64,000 nucleotides of DNA, taken from NCBI RefSeq assembly GCF_049532985.1, contig NZ_CP186693.1:4960001-5024000 (forward strand), in the 5' to 3' direction. Position numbers and translations under genes: made by a program. This document shows positions 43,519 to 52,085 of the stretch, one piece after another; within the stretch, counting starts at the first letter, position 1, and each line of letters starts with the position of its first letter. A model generated the notes under the pieces. The model did no database searches, was not told the origin of the DNA, and was given only the letters and a program-made list of their open reading frames with translations. The stretch comes from Promicromonospora sp049532985. GTDB taxonomy: Bacteria; Actinomycetota; Actinomycetes; Actinomycetales; Cellulomonadaceae.

Positions 43519-44802
43519 ATGATTCGACGCTCCACGGCGGCTCGCGGACTCGCGGTCGCGGCAGTCCTCAGCGTGGGCCTCGCGGCCTGCGCCACCACGT
43601 CCGACGGCGGAGAGGGCGAGGGCTCGGGCTCGTCCGACCCGCTGAAGATCGGCACCCTGCTCCCGCTCACCGGCAACCTGGCCTACCTGGGCCCGCCCGA
43701 GGTCGCGGGTGTCGGCCTGGCTGTCGCCGACATCAACGAGGCCGGTGGCGTGCTCGGCAACGACGTCGAGATCGCCAGCGCCGACTCTGGTGACGGTGAC
43801 AACCTCAACGTCTCGACCAACTCGGTCACCGACCTGCTGGGTCAGGACGTCAGCGCGATCATCGGTGCCGCGTCGTCGACCGTGACCCTCAACGTGGTGG
43901 ACTCGGTCACCGAGGCCGGCGTGCTCCAGGTGTCGCCCGCCAACACGTCGACCACCCTGTCGGGCTACTCCCCGCTGTTCGCGCGTACCGCTCCGCCGGA
44001 CACCGTCCAGGGTCAGGCGCTCGGCTCGCTCATGCTCGAGGACGGCCACCAGAAGGTCGCCTTCCTGACGATGCAGGACGACTACGCGACCGGCCTGCGC
44101 GACAACGTGCAGAAGGCGGTCGAGGCCGGCGGCGGCGAGGTCGTCTACGGCGGCACCGGCGACGGCACGGAGTTCGCCCAGGCCGAGACCAACTTCGCGA
44201 ACGTGGTCTCGGACGCGCTGGCGGCCAAGCCCGACGCCATCGCCATCTTCGCCTTCGAGGAGACCAAGGCGGCCATCGCCGAGCTGGTCACCCAGGACTG
44301 GGAGTTCGCCGGCAAGACGTACCTGTGCGACGGCAACACCGCCGACTACTCCAAGGACTTCGACCCGGGCACGCTCGAGGGCGTCAAGGGCACCATCCCC
44401 GGCGCCGACGCCCCGGAGGACTTCAAGGAGCGTCTGAACGAGTGGTACCAGGAGGACGCCGGCGAGGAGCTGTCCGACTACGCCTACGCCCCTGAGTCCT
44501 ACGACGCCGCCATCCTGGTCGCGCTCGCCGCCGTCCGCGGCGAGGGCACCGACGGCCAGACCCTCGCGGACAACATCCGCGCGGTCTCCGGCTCGGAGGA
44601 GGGTGCCACCGAGGTCTCCACGTTCGAGGAGGGCGTCGAGGCGCTCGAGGCGGGCGACGAGATCAGCTACACGGGCGTCGCCGGCATCGGCCCGCTCAAC
44701 GAGGACAACGACCCGTCGTCCGCGTTCATCGGTGTCTACGAGTACGACGACACCAACAAGAACATCTGGACCAAGGTCGTCGAGGGCTCCGTCCAGGGCT
44801 GA
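43519..44802 (+). CDS. Branched-chain amino-acid ABC binding lipoprotein
   Basis: 427 residues; ATG 43519 after a typical leader. Lipobox LAAC (C24) tethers it outside. The Peripla_BP_6/LivJ fold is seen: DPLKIGTLLPLTGNLAYLGPP, VADINEAGGVLGNDVE, IIGAASSTVTLNVVDSV and RTAPPDTVQGQAL. Ligand probably a branched-chain or related amino acid. First gene of a five-gene importer; a hairpin and ~370 bp separate it from livH. Confidence 0.93.
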   Translation: MIRRSTAARGLAVAAVLSVGLAACATTSDGGEGEGSGSSDPLKIGTLLPLTGNLAYLGPPEVAGVGLAVADINEAGGVLGNDVEIASADSGDGDNLNVSTNSVTDLLGQDVSAIIGAASSTVTLNVVDSVTEAGVLQVSPANTSTTLSGYSPLFARTAPPDTVQGQALGSLMLEDGHQKVAFLTMQDDYATGLRDNVQKAVEAGGGEVVYGGTGDGTEFAQAETNFANVVSDALAAKPDAIAIFAFEETKAAIAELVTQDWEFAGKTYLCDGNTADYSKDFDPGTLEGVKGTIPGADAPEDFKERLNEWYQEDAGEELSDYAYAPESYDAAILVALAAVRGEGTDGQTLADNIRAVSGSEEGATEVSTFEEGVEALEAGDEISYTGVAGIGPLNEDNDPSSAFIGVYEYDDTNKNIWTKVVEGSVQG

Positions 44803-45171
44803 TCGACAGCTCGCTGAGCACCGCACCGCGACCAGGCCCGGTCACCCCTTCGGGTGGCCGGGCCTGATCGTTGCCGAACTGCGATCAAGAGCGGGTGCGA
44901 ACCGGACAACGCGCCTCTTGCCAGCCGTCGGACACCCGTGGGGCAGCGGGTCCGCAACGACGCGGATCGTTTCGATCGCCCCCTATACAGCCGCCGAAAC
45001 CGTGTGTCACACGGCACGTGTAATCCACGACACACGGTGCGGCTACACTCTCGGCACGCTGATGCCATCAGTTTGATGCAGGCCTGGTTAAGCAGGGCTA
45101 AATCTTCGTGGCGTCGTGCGGCACCGAGACCTCGGGGCACCACCCACCAGAACCGACGGAGGACCCGGCAG
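44803..45171 (+). promoter_or_regulatory. 369-bp region before livH
   Basis: No gene. After the hairpin at 44833-44866 there is a palindrome CCGTGTG-T-CACACGG (45000-45014), a repeated CACACGG half (45031-45036), and a candidate -10 TACACT (45044-45049). This suggests livHMGF has its own regulated promoter in addition to read-through from the binding-protein gene. GCTGATG/CATCAG (about 45059-45072) is a small stem in the leader. Confidence 0.5.
44833..44866 (+). terminator. Terminator/attenuator after liv binding-protein gene
   Basis: Fifteen-base arms (44833-44847; 44852-44866, one mismatch) with a 4-nt loop. No long U-tract. Probably limits transcription into livH. Confidence 0.65.
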
Positions 45172-46581
45172 ATGACAGCCGACCGACCGAACCTCGCGAC
45201 GGCCGCGCGCAGGGTCGTGGCCACGCTCGCGGCAGCGGCCTTCCCGGCCCTGCTCGCCGCGGCGCCCGCCATGGCAGCCACGGCGCCCGTCGCGACAGAC
45301 TGCACATCCGACAGCACCACAGCCTGCGTCGCGGCCGTCGTGATGGACGAGGAGCGCAACTTCGTCCCCGACGTCACCGTCACGATCACGGGCGACGACT
45401 TCGAGGCCGAGGTCGCCACGACCGCGGACGGCCCCGTGTCCGTGGAGGTGCCGACCGTCGGGATCTACACGATCGCGCTCGACGAGGCGTCGCTGCCCGA
45501 CGGGCTGTTCCCCGACCCGCCCCAGGTCGAGGTGACGGCACAGACGGGCTCCACGGCGCGCGGCGCGATCACGCTCGGCGACCAGCCCGTCGACGCGTCG
45601 CCGTCGGCCGAGCCGGGCGAGAGCGCGGGCGGCGGCGCCGAGACGCCTGCCGCGGGCGAGGCGGGATCCGAGGAGGCGACCTCCGGCGGCTTCTCCCTGG
45701 CGAACGCCTGGCAGAAGTTCGGGCTCGGCATCCGCCTCGGTCTCCTGCTCGCCCTCGCGTCGGTGGGCATCAGCCTGATCTACGGCACCACCGGCCTGTC
45801 GACCTTCGCGCACGGCGAGCAGTTCACGCTCGGCGCGGTGTTCGCCTTCATCGGGATCAACATGTGGGGCCTGTCCTTCTGGCCCGCGGCGATCCTCGCG
45901 GTCGTCATCTGCACCGCCACCGGGTTCCTGCAGGACGTCGTCCTGTGGAAGCCGCTGCGCCAACGCGGCACACCGCTGACACAGCTGATGATCATCACCA
46001 TCGGTCTCTCGCTGACCCTCCAGTACACGATCCAGCTCATGATCGGCAACGGGTCCGAGCGCATCCTCAGCACCAACCCGACGTCGATGACGATCGCCGG
46101 CATCACGCTCTCGACGTGGTCCTGGGCCTCGATGGGCGTGGCCGTCATCGCCATCCTGTTCATCGGCTGGTTCCTGACCCGCACCCGCATCGGCCGGGCC
46201 ACGCGCGCCGTGTCGGACAACCCGGCCCTCGCCTCGGCCACCGGCATCAACCCGGACAAGATCATCCGCATCGTCTGGACCATGTCCACCGGCTTCGCCG
46301 GCCTGGCCGGACTGATGTACGGCCTGTCCGTGGGCACCTTCGGCTGGAACACCGGCATGCAGATGCTGCTGCTGATGTTCGCGGCCGTGACCCTGGGTGG
46401 CCTCGGCACGGCGTACGGCGCACTGGCCGGCTCGATGGTCATCGGCATCGTCGTCGAGATGTCGCCGCTCATCCCCGGCATGCCGAACGACCTCCGCTAT
46501 GCCACGGCGCTCGCGATCCTGATCCTCGTCCTGCTGCTGCGGCCCCAGGGCCTGCTCGGCCGGCGCGAGCGGATCGGCTGA
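45172..46581 (+). CDS. livH: LivH-type permease with extra exported N-domain
   Basis: 469 residues; ATG 45172 with GGAGGA is used although the frame extends upstream. Residues 1-36 form a cleavable-type signal (core ATLAAAAFPALLAAAPAMA). Residues ~44-135 form a small beta domain resembling carboxypeptidase-regulatory/SpaA-like folds (VVMDEERNFVPDVTVTITG; VSVEVPTVGIYTIALDE), with a Cys pair C44/C52. A Gly/Glu/Ala linker leads to the LivH permease core (SLIYGTTGLSTFAHGEQFTLG; ALASATGINPDKIIRIVW). LivH normally has ~300 residues, so ~170 are added. The exported domain may help capture the binding protein. Confidence 0.88.
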   Translation: MTADRPNLATAARRVVATLAAAAFPALLAAAPAMAATAPVATDCTSDSTTACVAAVVMDEERNFVPDVTVTITGDDFEAEVATTADGPVSVEVPTVGIYTIALDEASLPDGLFPDPPQVEVTAQTGSTARGAITLGDQPVDASPSAEPGESAGGGAETPAAGEAGSEEATSGGFSLANAWQKFGLGIRLGLLLALASVGISLIYGTTGLSTFAHGEQFTLGAVFAFIGINMWGLSFWPAAILAVVICTATGFLQDVVLWKPLRQRGTPLTQLMIITIGLSLTLQYTIQLMIGNGSERILSTNPTSMTIAGITLSTWSWASMGVAVIAILFIGWFLTRTRIGRATRAVSDNPALASATGINPDKIIRIVWTMSTGFAGLAGLMYGLSVGTFGWNTGMQMLLLMFAAVTLGGLGTAYGALAGSMVIGIVVEMSPLIPGMPNDLRYATALAILILVLLLRPQGLLGRRERIG

Positions 46582-46594
46582 AAGGACAACCACC

Positions 46595-47581
46595 ATGGAA
46601 GAACTGAGCCGAATCCTCACGCAAGCGGCCGGCGAGCTGATCGCGCCGACCACCGCTGCCTACGTCCTGGCCGCCATCGGCCTCAACCTGCACTTCGGGT
46701 ACACGGGCCTGCTCAACATGGGCCAGGCCGGCTTCATGCTGCTCGGTGCCTACGGCTTCGCGATCACGACGATCGCGGGGGCGCCCTTCTGGCTGGCCCT
46801 CCTCGTCGCGCTGGTCGCGAGCATCCTGTTCGCCCTGATCCTGGGTATGCCCACGCTGAAGCTGCGGGGTGACTACCTGGCGATCGTCACCATCGCGGCC
46901 GCCGAGATCGTGCGCATGCTCGGTCGCTCCAGCGGCCTCGCCGAGTGGACGGGCGGTCAGGCGGGTCTGCGCGGCAACGAGTTCAAGGACACGTTCGCCG
47001 CGCTCTCGCCCCTCCCGGACGGGCGCACCACCATCGGCCCGTTCGAGTACCTCAACAACGGGTCGGACTCCTGGTGGGTGCGGATCGTCGGGTGGTCGCT
47101 GGTCGCGCTCGCCCTCCTGTTCGTCTGGCTGCTCACCCGCAGCCCGTGGGGCCGCCTCCTCAAGGGCGTCCGCGAGGACGAGGACGCCGTGCGCGCCCTC
47201 GGCAAGAACGTCTACGCCGTCAAGATGCAGGCCCTGATCCTGGGCGGTGTGCTCGGTTCGCTGGGCGGCATCGTGTACGTGCTGCCCCGCGCCGTGCAGC
47301 CCGACGGCATGGCCCGGTCGATGACGTTCTTCGTCTGGACCGTGCTGCTGCTCGGTGGTGCGGCCACCCTGTTCGGGCCCGTGCTCGGCGCGATGATCTT
47401 CTGGGCGGTCTTCATGCTGCTGCGTGCCGGCATGCGTGAGGGGCTGGCCGGGACGCTCGCCCCGGACCAGGTGGAGAACATCGGTGGTCTGGTCGTGGGC
47501 TTCACCCTGATGCTGCTGGTGATCTTCCGTCCGCAAGGGATATTGGGGAACAAGAAGGAGCTCGCCTTCGATGCCCGATGA
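46595..47581 (+). CDS. livM: Branched-chain amino-acid ABC permease LivM
   Basis: 328 residues; ATG 46595, AAGGAC upstream. Polytopic permease with NLHFGYTGLLNMGQAGFM near the N-terminus and the LivM loop RLLKGVREDEDAVRALGKNVY. Forms the channel with LivH. Overlaps livG by 11 bp. Confidence 0.92.
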   Translation: MEELSRILTQAAGELIAPTTAAYVLAAIGLNLHFGYTGLLNMGQAGFMLLGAYGFAITTIAGAPFWLALLVALVASILFALILGMPTLKLRGDYLAIVTIAAAEIVRMLGRSSGLAEWTGGQAGLRGNEFKDTFAALSPLPDGRTTIGPFEYLNNGSDSWWVRIVGWSLVALALLFVWLLTRSPWGRLLKGVREDEDAVRALGKNVYAVKMQALILGGVLGSLGGIVYVLPRAVQPDGMARSMTFFVWTVLLLGGAATLFGPVLGAMIFWAVFMLLRAGMREGLAGTLAPDQVENIGGLVVGFTLMLLVIFRPQGILGNKKELAFDAR

Positions 47582-48659
47582 GACTCCCCGAGACACGGCT
47601 CCTGAGGAGGCCCCTGTGACGTCCGCGGACGCGGCACCCGAGACGGCGCCCCAGACCCCTGCTGAGACGCCCCCTGAGACGACGGAGGTCGACGTGACCG
47701 AGGTGACCGAGCCCGAGAGCACCGTGGAGGCGCTGGACGCCGTCGAGCGCAGCGACTCCGCGGCGGCCAAGGCCGCGGAGCACGTGCTGGCCGCCGTCGA
47801 GCCGACGGTGGGCGTGAGCAAGCCGGACGCGATCCTGGTCGCCGACGGCGTGCAGCGCCGGTTCGGCGGCATGACCGCCGTCGACGTCGAGCACCTGGAG
47901 GTCCAGCGCGGCGTCATCACCGCGCTGATCGGCCCCAACGGTGCGGGCAAGACGACGTTCTTCAACCTGCTCACGGGGTTCGACAAGCCCAACCAGGGCT
48001 CGTGGTCCTTCGAGGGCACGTCGCTGGCCGGGATCAGCGCGGCCAAGGTGGCGCGCAACGGCATGGTCCGCACGTTCCAGCTCACTAAGGCGCTGTCCCG
48101 CCTCACGGTGCTGCAGAACATGCAGCTCGCCGCGATGGACAACCCCGGCGAGAACCTGTTCGCCTCCCTGGTCAAGCCGCTGTGGTCCGGCACGGAGAAG
48201 AAGAACGCCGAGAAGGCGCTCGAGATCCTGTCGCGGTTCAAGCTCGACACCAAGAAGGACGACTTCGCGGGCTCGCTGTCCGGCGGCCAGCGCAAGCTGC
48301 TGGAGATGGCCCGGGCCCTCATGACGGACCCGACCATGATCATGCTCGACGAGCCGATGGCCGGCGTGAACCCGGCCCTGGTGCAGTCCCTGCTGGGTCA
48401 CATCCAGGCGCTGCGCGACGACGGGATGACCGTGCTGTTCGTCGAGCACGACATGCACGCCGTGCGGCACATCTCGGACTGGGTGGTGGTGATGGCCGAG
48501 GGTCGCATCGTCGCCGAGGGTCCGCCCGCCGCCGTCATGCAGGACCAGGCGGTGGTGGACGCCTACCTGGGTGCTCACCACGACACCGACCTCGGGGACG
48601 ACTCGCTGCTCGACCCCGCGGTGCTGGCCCGGCTCGAGGCCGAGGAGGAGAAGCGATGA
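47571..48659 (+). CDS. livG: ABC ATPase LivG with N-terminal extension
   Basis: 362 residues; the ATG at 47571 lies inside livM. The first ~85 residues are Thr/Glu/Pro/Ala-rich with no fold, unusual since LivG is ~255 long. Core: Walker A GPNGAGKTT, signature LSGGQRKLLEMARALM, Walker B MIMLDEPMAGVNP, H-loop FVEHDMH. Powers the importer. An internal start (ATG near 47871) could make a standard-length form; I see no strong site for it. Confidence 0.9.
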   Translation: MPDETPRDTAPEEAPVTSADAAPETAPQTPAETPPETTEVDVTEVTEPESTVEALDAVERSDSAAAKAAEHVLAAVEPTVGVSKPDAILVADGVQRRFGGMTAVDVEHLEVQRGVITALIGPNGAGKTTFFNLLTGFDKPNQGSWSFEGTSLAGISAAKVARNGMVRTFQLTKALSRLTVLQNMQLAAMDNPGENLFASLVKPLWSGTEKKNAEKALEILSRFKLDTKKDDFAGSLSGGQRKLLEMARALMTDPTMIMLDEPMAGVNPALVQSLLGHIQALRDDGMTVLFVEHDMHAVRHISDWVVVMAEGRIVAEGPPAAVMQDQAVVDAYLGAHHDTDLGDDSLLDPAVLARLEAEEEKR

Positions 48660-49438
48660 CCGAGACAGCCGCGCCCGCCGCCGCACCCACCGCCGAGAAG
48701 CGGGAGGTCCTGCTCAAGGCGACCGACATCGTGGCCGGGTACCTGCCCGGCGTGAACATCCTGAACGGGTGCAACCTCGAGGTCGCCAAGGGCGAGCTCG
48801 TCGGCATCATCGGCCCGAACGGCGCCGGCAAGTCGACCCTGCTGAAGTCCCTGTTCGGCCTGGTCACCGTGCGTTCCGGCACCGTGACGCTGGGTGGCGT
48901 GGACATCACGAACCAGAAGGCGAACACCCTGGTGTCCCAGGGCGTCGGGTTCGTGCCGCAGAACAACAACGTGTTCCCCTCGCTCACCGTCGAGGAGAAC
49001 CTGCGCATGGGCGTGTACCTGCGGCCGCAGATGTTCGCCGAGCGGTTCGAGTTCATCACCGACCTGTTCCCGACGCTGGGCGAGCGACGTGCCCAGCGCG
49101 CGGGCGCCATGTCGGGCGGTGAGCGCCAGATGGTCGCCATGGCCCGTGCGCTCATGATGAACCCGTCGGTGCTGCTGCTCGACGAGCCGTCGGCCGGCCT
49201 GTCACCCGTGCGGCAGGACGAGACGTTCCTGCGGACCCGCATGATCAACAAGGCGGGCGTGTCGGTGGTCATGGTGGAGCAGAACGCCCGGCGCTGCCTG
49301 CAGATCTGCGACCGCGGGTACGTGCTCGACCAGGGCAAGGACGCGCACACCGGGACCGGCCGGGAGCTCCAGGCCGACCCCAAGGTGATCTCCCTGTACC
49401 TGGGCACCCTCGCGGAGGACGTCGACAAGGCCTCCTGA
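48656..49438 (+). CDS. livF: ABC ATPase LivF
   Basis: 260 residues; ATG 48656 overlaps the livG stop (ATGA). Walker A GPNGAGKST, signature MSGGERQMVAMARALM, Walker B VLLLDEPSAGLSP and MVEQNARRCLQ are intact. Second ATPase of the heterodimer with LivG. Last gene of the operon, followed by a strong hairpin. Confidence 0.92.
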   Translation: MTETAAPAAAPTAEKREVLLKATDIVAGYLPGVNILNGCNLEVAKGELVGIIGPNGAGKSTLLKSLFGLVTVRSGTVTLGGVDITNQKANTLVSQGVGFVPQNNNVFPSLTVEENLRMGVYLRPQMFAERFEFITDLFPTLGERRAQRAGAMSGGERQMVAMARALMMNPSVLLLDEPSAGLSPVRQDETFLRTRMINKAGVSVVMVEQNARRCLQICDRGYVLDQGKDAHTGTGRELQADPKVISLYLGTLAEDVDKAS

Positions 49439-49450
49439 CCTCTGTGCTCT

Positions 49451-49489
49451 GCCAGACCCTCGGGCCACCCGGTGACCCGAGGGTCTGGC
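49451..49489 (+). terminator. liv operon terminator
   Basis: Perfect 14-bp arms (49451-49464; 49476-49489) 12 bp after the livF stop, before the aldolase gene. Confidence 0.8.
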
Positions 49490-49518
49490 GCGTCTCCGCC
49501 GAGAGGGAGAATCGGAGG

Positions 49519-50643
49519 GTGCTGCAGCTCGCCTCCGACAACTACGCCCCCGTCCACCCCGAGGTCATGGCCGCCGTCGCCGCGGCGAACCACGGGTTCG
49601 CCGTCTCGTACGGCGACGACCCCGTCACCGCCCGCCTGGGGGACCGCGCCGCCGAGGTGTTCGGCGACGGCACCCGCATCTTCCCCGTGCTGAACGGCAC
49701 GGGGGCCAACGTCGTCAGCCTGATGGCCGCCGCCCCACGGTGGGGCGGGGTGATCGCGAGCGACGTCGCGCACGTCCACACCGACGAGAACGGCGCCCCC
49801 GAGCGGGTGGGCGGCCTCAAGCTGCTCACCGTGCCCGCCACGCACGGCCGCATCGGGCCCGAGGCCGTGGACCGCTGGACCGGCGACCTCGGAGACGTGC
49901 ACCGCGCTCAGCCCGCCGTGCTCAGCCTCACGCAGGTCACCGAGCTCGGCACCGTCTACCCGGTGGCCGACCTCAAGCTCCTGGCGGACACCGCCCACGC
50001 CGCCGGCCTGCTGGTGCACATGGACGGGTCACGCCTTGCGAACGCCGCGGCCACGCTGGGCGTCTCTCTGCGGGAGATCACCACCGACGTCGGCGTCGAC
50101 ATCCTGTCCCTCGGCGCGGCGAAGAACGGCGGCATGCTCGGCGAGGCGGTGGTCGTGCTGCCGGGCGGCCTCAGGGCCGACGGCGGGACCGGGCCGGCCG
50201 ACGCCGTCCCCTATCTGCGCAAGGCCACGATGCAGCTCGCGTCGAAGACCCGGTTCGTGTCCGCGCAGCTCCTGGCGCTGCTCGGCGAGCCCGGTACGCC
50301 GACGTCGGGCAGCGGTGCGGGGGCGCCGCTCTGGCTGCGCAGCGCCGAGCGCTCCAACGCGATGGCGGCGCGCCTGCGCGCAGGCCTCGAGGCGGCGGGC
50401 CTGACGGACGACGGCGGCGCCGCCGGGCGGAGCGGCGTCCGGATCTCCCGGCCGACCGAGGCGAACGTCGTCTTCGCGACCCTGCCGCGCGCCGCGGCGG
50501 ACCGGCTCCGGGCCGAGGTGCGGTTCTACGACTGGTCCCCGGGCGAGACCCCCGACCGTGTCGAGGTCCGCTGGATGTGCGCCTGGGACACCACGGAGGA
50601 AGACGTCGACGCCTTCGTCGCCCTCGTCGCGGCCGCCCTCTGA
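49519..50643 (+). CDS. Threonine aldolase-like PLP enzyme
   Basis: 374 residues; GTG 49519 is preceded by GAGGGAG. Beta-eliminating lyase fold with LASDNYAPVHPEVMAAVAAAN at the N-terminus, VLNGTGANVVSLMA, HMDGSRLANAAATLGVS (PLP-contact Asp) and SLGAAKNGGMLGEAVV with Schiff-base lysine K202. Expected to cleave L-threonine/allo-threonine to glycine and acetaldehyde. Single gene, downstream of the liv operon but separated by a terminator. Confidence 0.88.
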   Translation: MLQLASDNYAPVHPEVMAAVAAANHGFAVSYGDDPVTARLGDRAAEVFGDGTRIFPVLNGTGANVVSLMAAAPRWGGVIASDVAHVHTDENGAPERVGGLKLLTVPATHGRIGPEAVDRWTGDLGDVHRAQPAVLSLTQVTELGTVYPVADLKLLADTAHAAGLLVHMDGSRLANAAATLGVSLREITTDVGVDILSLGAAKNGGMLGEAVVVLPGGLRADGGTGPADAVPYLRKATMQLASKTRFVSAQLLALLGEPGTPTSGSGAGAPLWLRSAERSNAMAARLRAGLEAAGLTDDGGAAGRSGVRISRPTEANVVFATLPRAAADRLRAEVRFYDWSPGETPDRVEVRWMCAWDTTEEDVDAFVALVAAAL

Positions 50644-50684
50644 CGTCGCCGCATCGACCGGCAGGCGGCGGGACGGACCTCGCG

Positions 50685-50701
50685 TCGGATTGCACATCCG
50701 A
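50685..50701. promoter_or_regulatory. Short palindrome before GH3 gene
   Basis: TCGGAT and ATCCGA separated by TGCAC, about 27 bp before the GH3 lipoprotein start. Possible operator; nothing more can be said. Confidence 0.3.
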
Positions 50702-50727
50702 GGCACCGCGGGTCGACACTGGGGGTC

Positions 50728-52032
50728 ATGACTCGTTTTCGCCCGCTCGGCCTGGTCGCCGCAGCGGTCCTCACGGTGGCGGCCCTGGCCGGCGGCTGCG
50801 CCGGGCCCACGACGGAGCCCGATCCGACGACCCTGCCCGGGCCCGCTCAGTCGAGCGCGCAGCCGAGCGGTCGGCCGGGCGGCACGTCGCCGTCGCCGTC
50901 CAGCACCCCGACGCCCACACCCTCGGCCGGGACGCCCAGCCCCATCCCGACTGCCACCCCGACCGGTGGACCCACGCCGGGCCCGACGACGCAGCCGGGC
51001 ACCGGCCCCGGGGAGCCGGACCTGTCGCTCGTGGCCGGCTGGACCCTGGAGGAGAAGGTCGGGCAGGTCGTCATGGTGGGCCTGCCGGTCAAGGGACCGT
51101 TCGAGCCGACGTTCGACATGGTCCGGGACGACCACATCGGCGGCGTCTTCCTGCACGGCCGCACCAAGGCGGGGCGTCAGCCGGTGAAGAACCTGGTGGA
51201 CGCCGCCGTCGACGCCGCCGCGGGGGAGCGGGAGCCGCTGTTCGTGGCGACCGACCAGGAGGGCGGCGCCGTCCAGGTGCTGCGCGGCACGGGGTTCAGC
51301 GACATCCCGAGCGCCGTCGACCAGGCGACGCTGGACCCCGCGGACCTGCGCGCCCGGTCCAGGGTCTGGGGTCAGGAGCTCGCCGCGGCGGGCGTCAACC
51401 TCAACCTGGCGCCCGTGCTGGACCTCGTGCCGCAGGACTCCGCGCAGAGCAACCCGCCGATCGGCGTCTTCGGGCGCAACTACGGGTACACGGCCGAGTC
51501 CGTGATCGTGCACGGCAACGCGTTCGCGCAGGGGCAGCGGGACGCGGGCGTGCAGACCTCGATCAAGCACTTCCCGGGGCTGGGCCGGGTCACCGCCAAC
51601 ACGGACACCACGGCGGGCGTGACCGACACGGTGACCGGACCGGACGCGCCCTCGGTGGACGTGTTCGACGCGGGCATCGCGGCGGGGTCCGGGCTGGTCA
51701 TGATGTCGTCGGCCGTCTACACGCGCATCGACCCCGACGCGCCCGCCGTGTTCAGCCCGGCGGCGGTCGGGCTGGTCCGGGAGCTCGGCTTCGACGGCGT
51801 CATCATCACCGACGACCTGTCCGCGGCCGTGCAGGTCACCGGGGTGCCCGCGGGCGAGCGTGCGGTGCGCGCCGTCGACGCGGGCGTGGACCTGGTGCTC
51901 GCGTCGGCGAAGCCGTCGGTCGCGGCGTCCATGGTGGATGCGCTGGTGGCGAGGGCGCAGGACGACCCCGCGTTCGCTGCGAAGGTCGACGCCGCGGCAG
52001 CCCGGGTGGTCGCGGCGAAGTCGGGGCTCTGA
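50728..52032 (+). CDS. GH3 beta-N-acetylglucosaminidase-like lipoprotein
   Basis: 434 residues. Lipobox AGGC (C24), then a ~75-residue Pro/Thr/Ser linker, then a GH3 catalytic domain (~105-430). KHFPGLGRV (K280) with the following NTDTT corresponds to the NagZ/LpqI His-Asp loop region (the usual DSH/DTH histidine is replaced by a Thr), and GVIITDDLSAA carries the nucleophile D362. Expected to act on GlcNAc-containing wall fragments at the cell surface. Similar to mycobacterial LpqI. Converges with oligopeptidase B. Confidence 0.85.
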   Translation: MTRFRPLGLVAAAVLTVAALAGGCAGPTTEPDPTTLPGPAQSSAQPSGRPGGTSPSPSSTPTPTPSAGTPSPIPTATPTGGPTPGPTTQPGTGPGEPDLSLVAGWTLEEKVGQVVMVGLPVKGPFEPTFDMVRDDHIGGVFLHGRTKAGRQPVKNLVDAAVDAAAGEREPLFVATDQEGGAVQVLRGTGFSDIPSAVDQATLDPADLRARSRVWGQELAAAGVNLNLAPVLDLVPQDSAQSNPPIGVFGRNYGYTAESVIVHGNAFAQGQRDAGVQTSIKHFPGLGRVTANTDTTAGVTDTVTGPDAPSVDVFDAGIAAGSGLVMMSSAVYTRIDPDAPAVFSPAAVGLVRELGFDGVIITDDLSAAVQVTGVPAGERAVRAVDAGVDLVLASAKPSVAASMVDALVARAQDDPAFAAKVDAAAARVVAAKSGL

Positions 52033-52045
52033 CCGGTACGGGCCG

Positions 52046-52081
52046 GCCGGGGCCGCCGGACCAGGTCCCGGCGGCCCCGGC
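52046..52081. terminator. Bidirectional hairpin
   Basis: Perfect 14-bp GC arms (52046-52059; 52068-52081) between the convergent GH3 and oligopeptidase genes. Confidence 0.75.
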
Positions 52082-52085
52082 GCTC

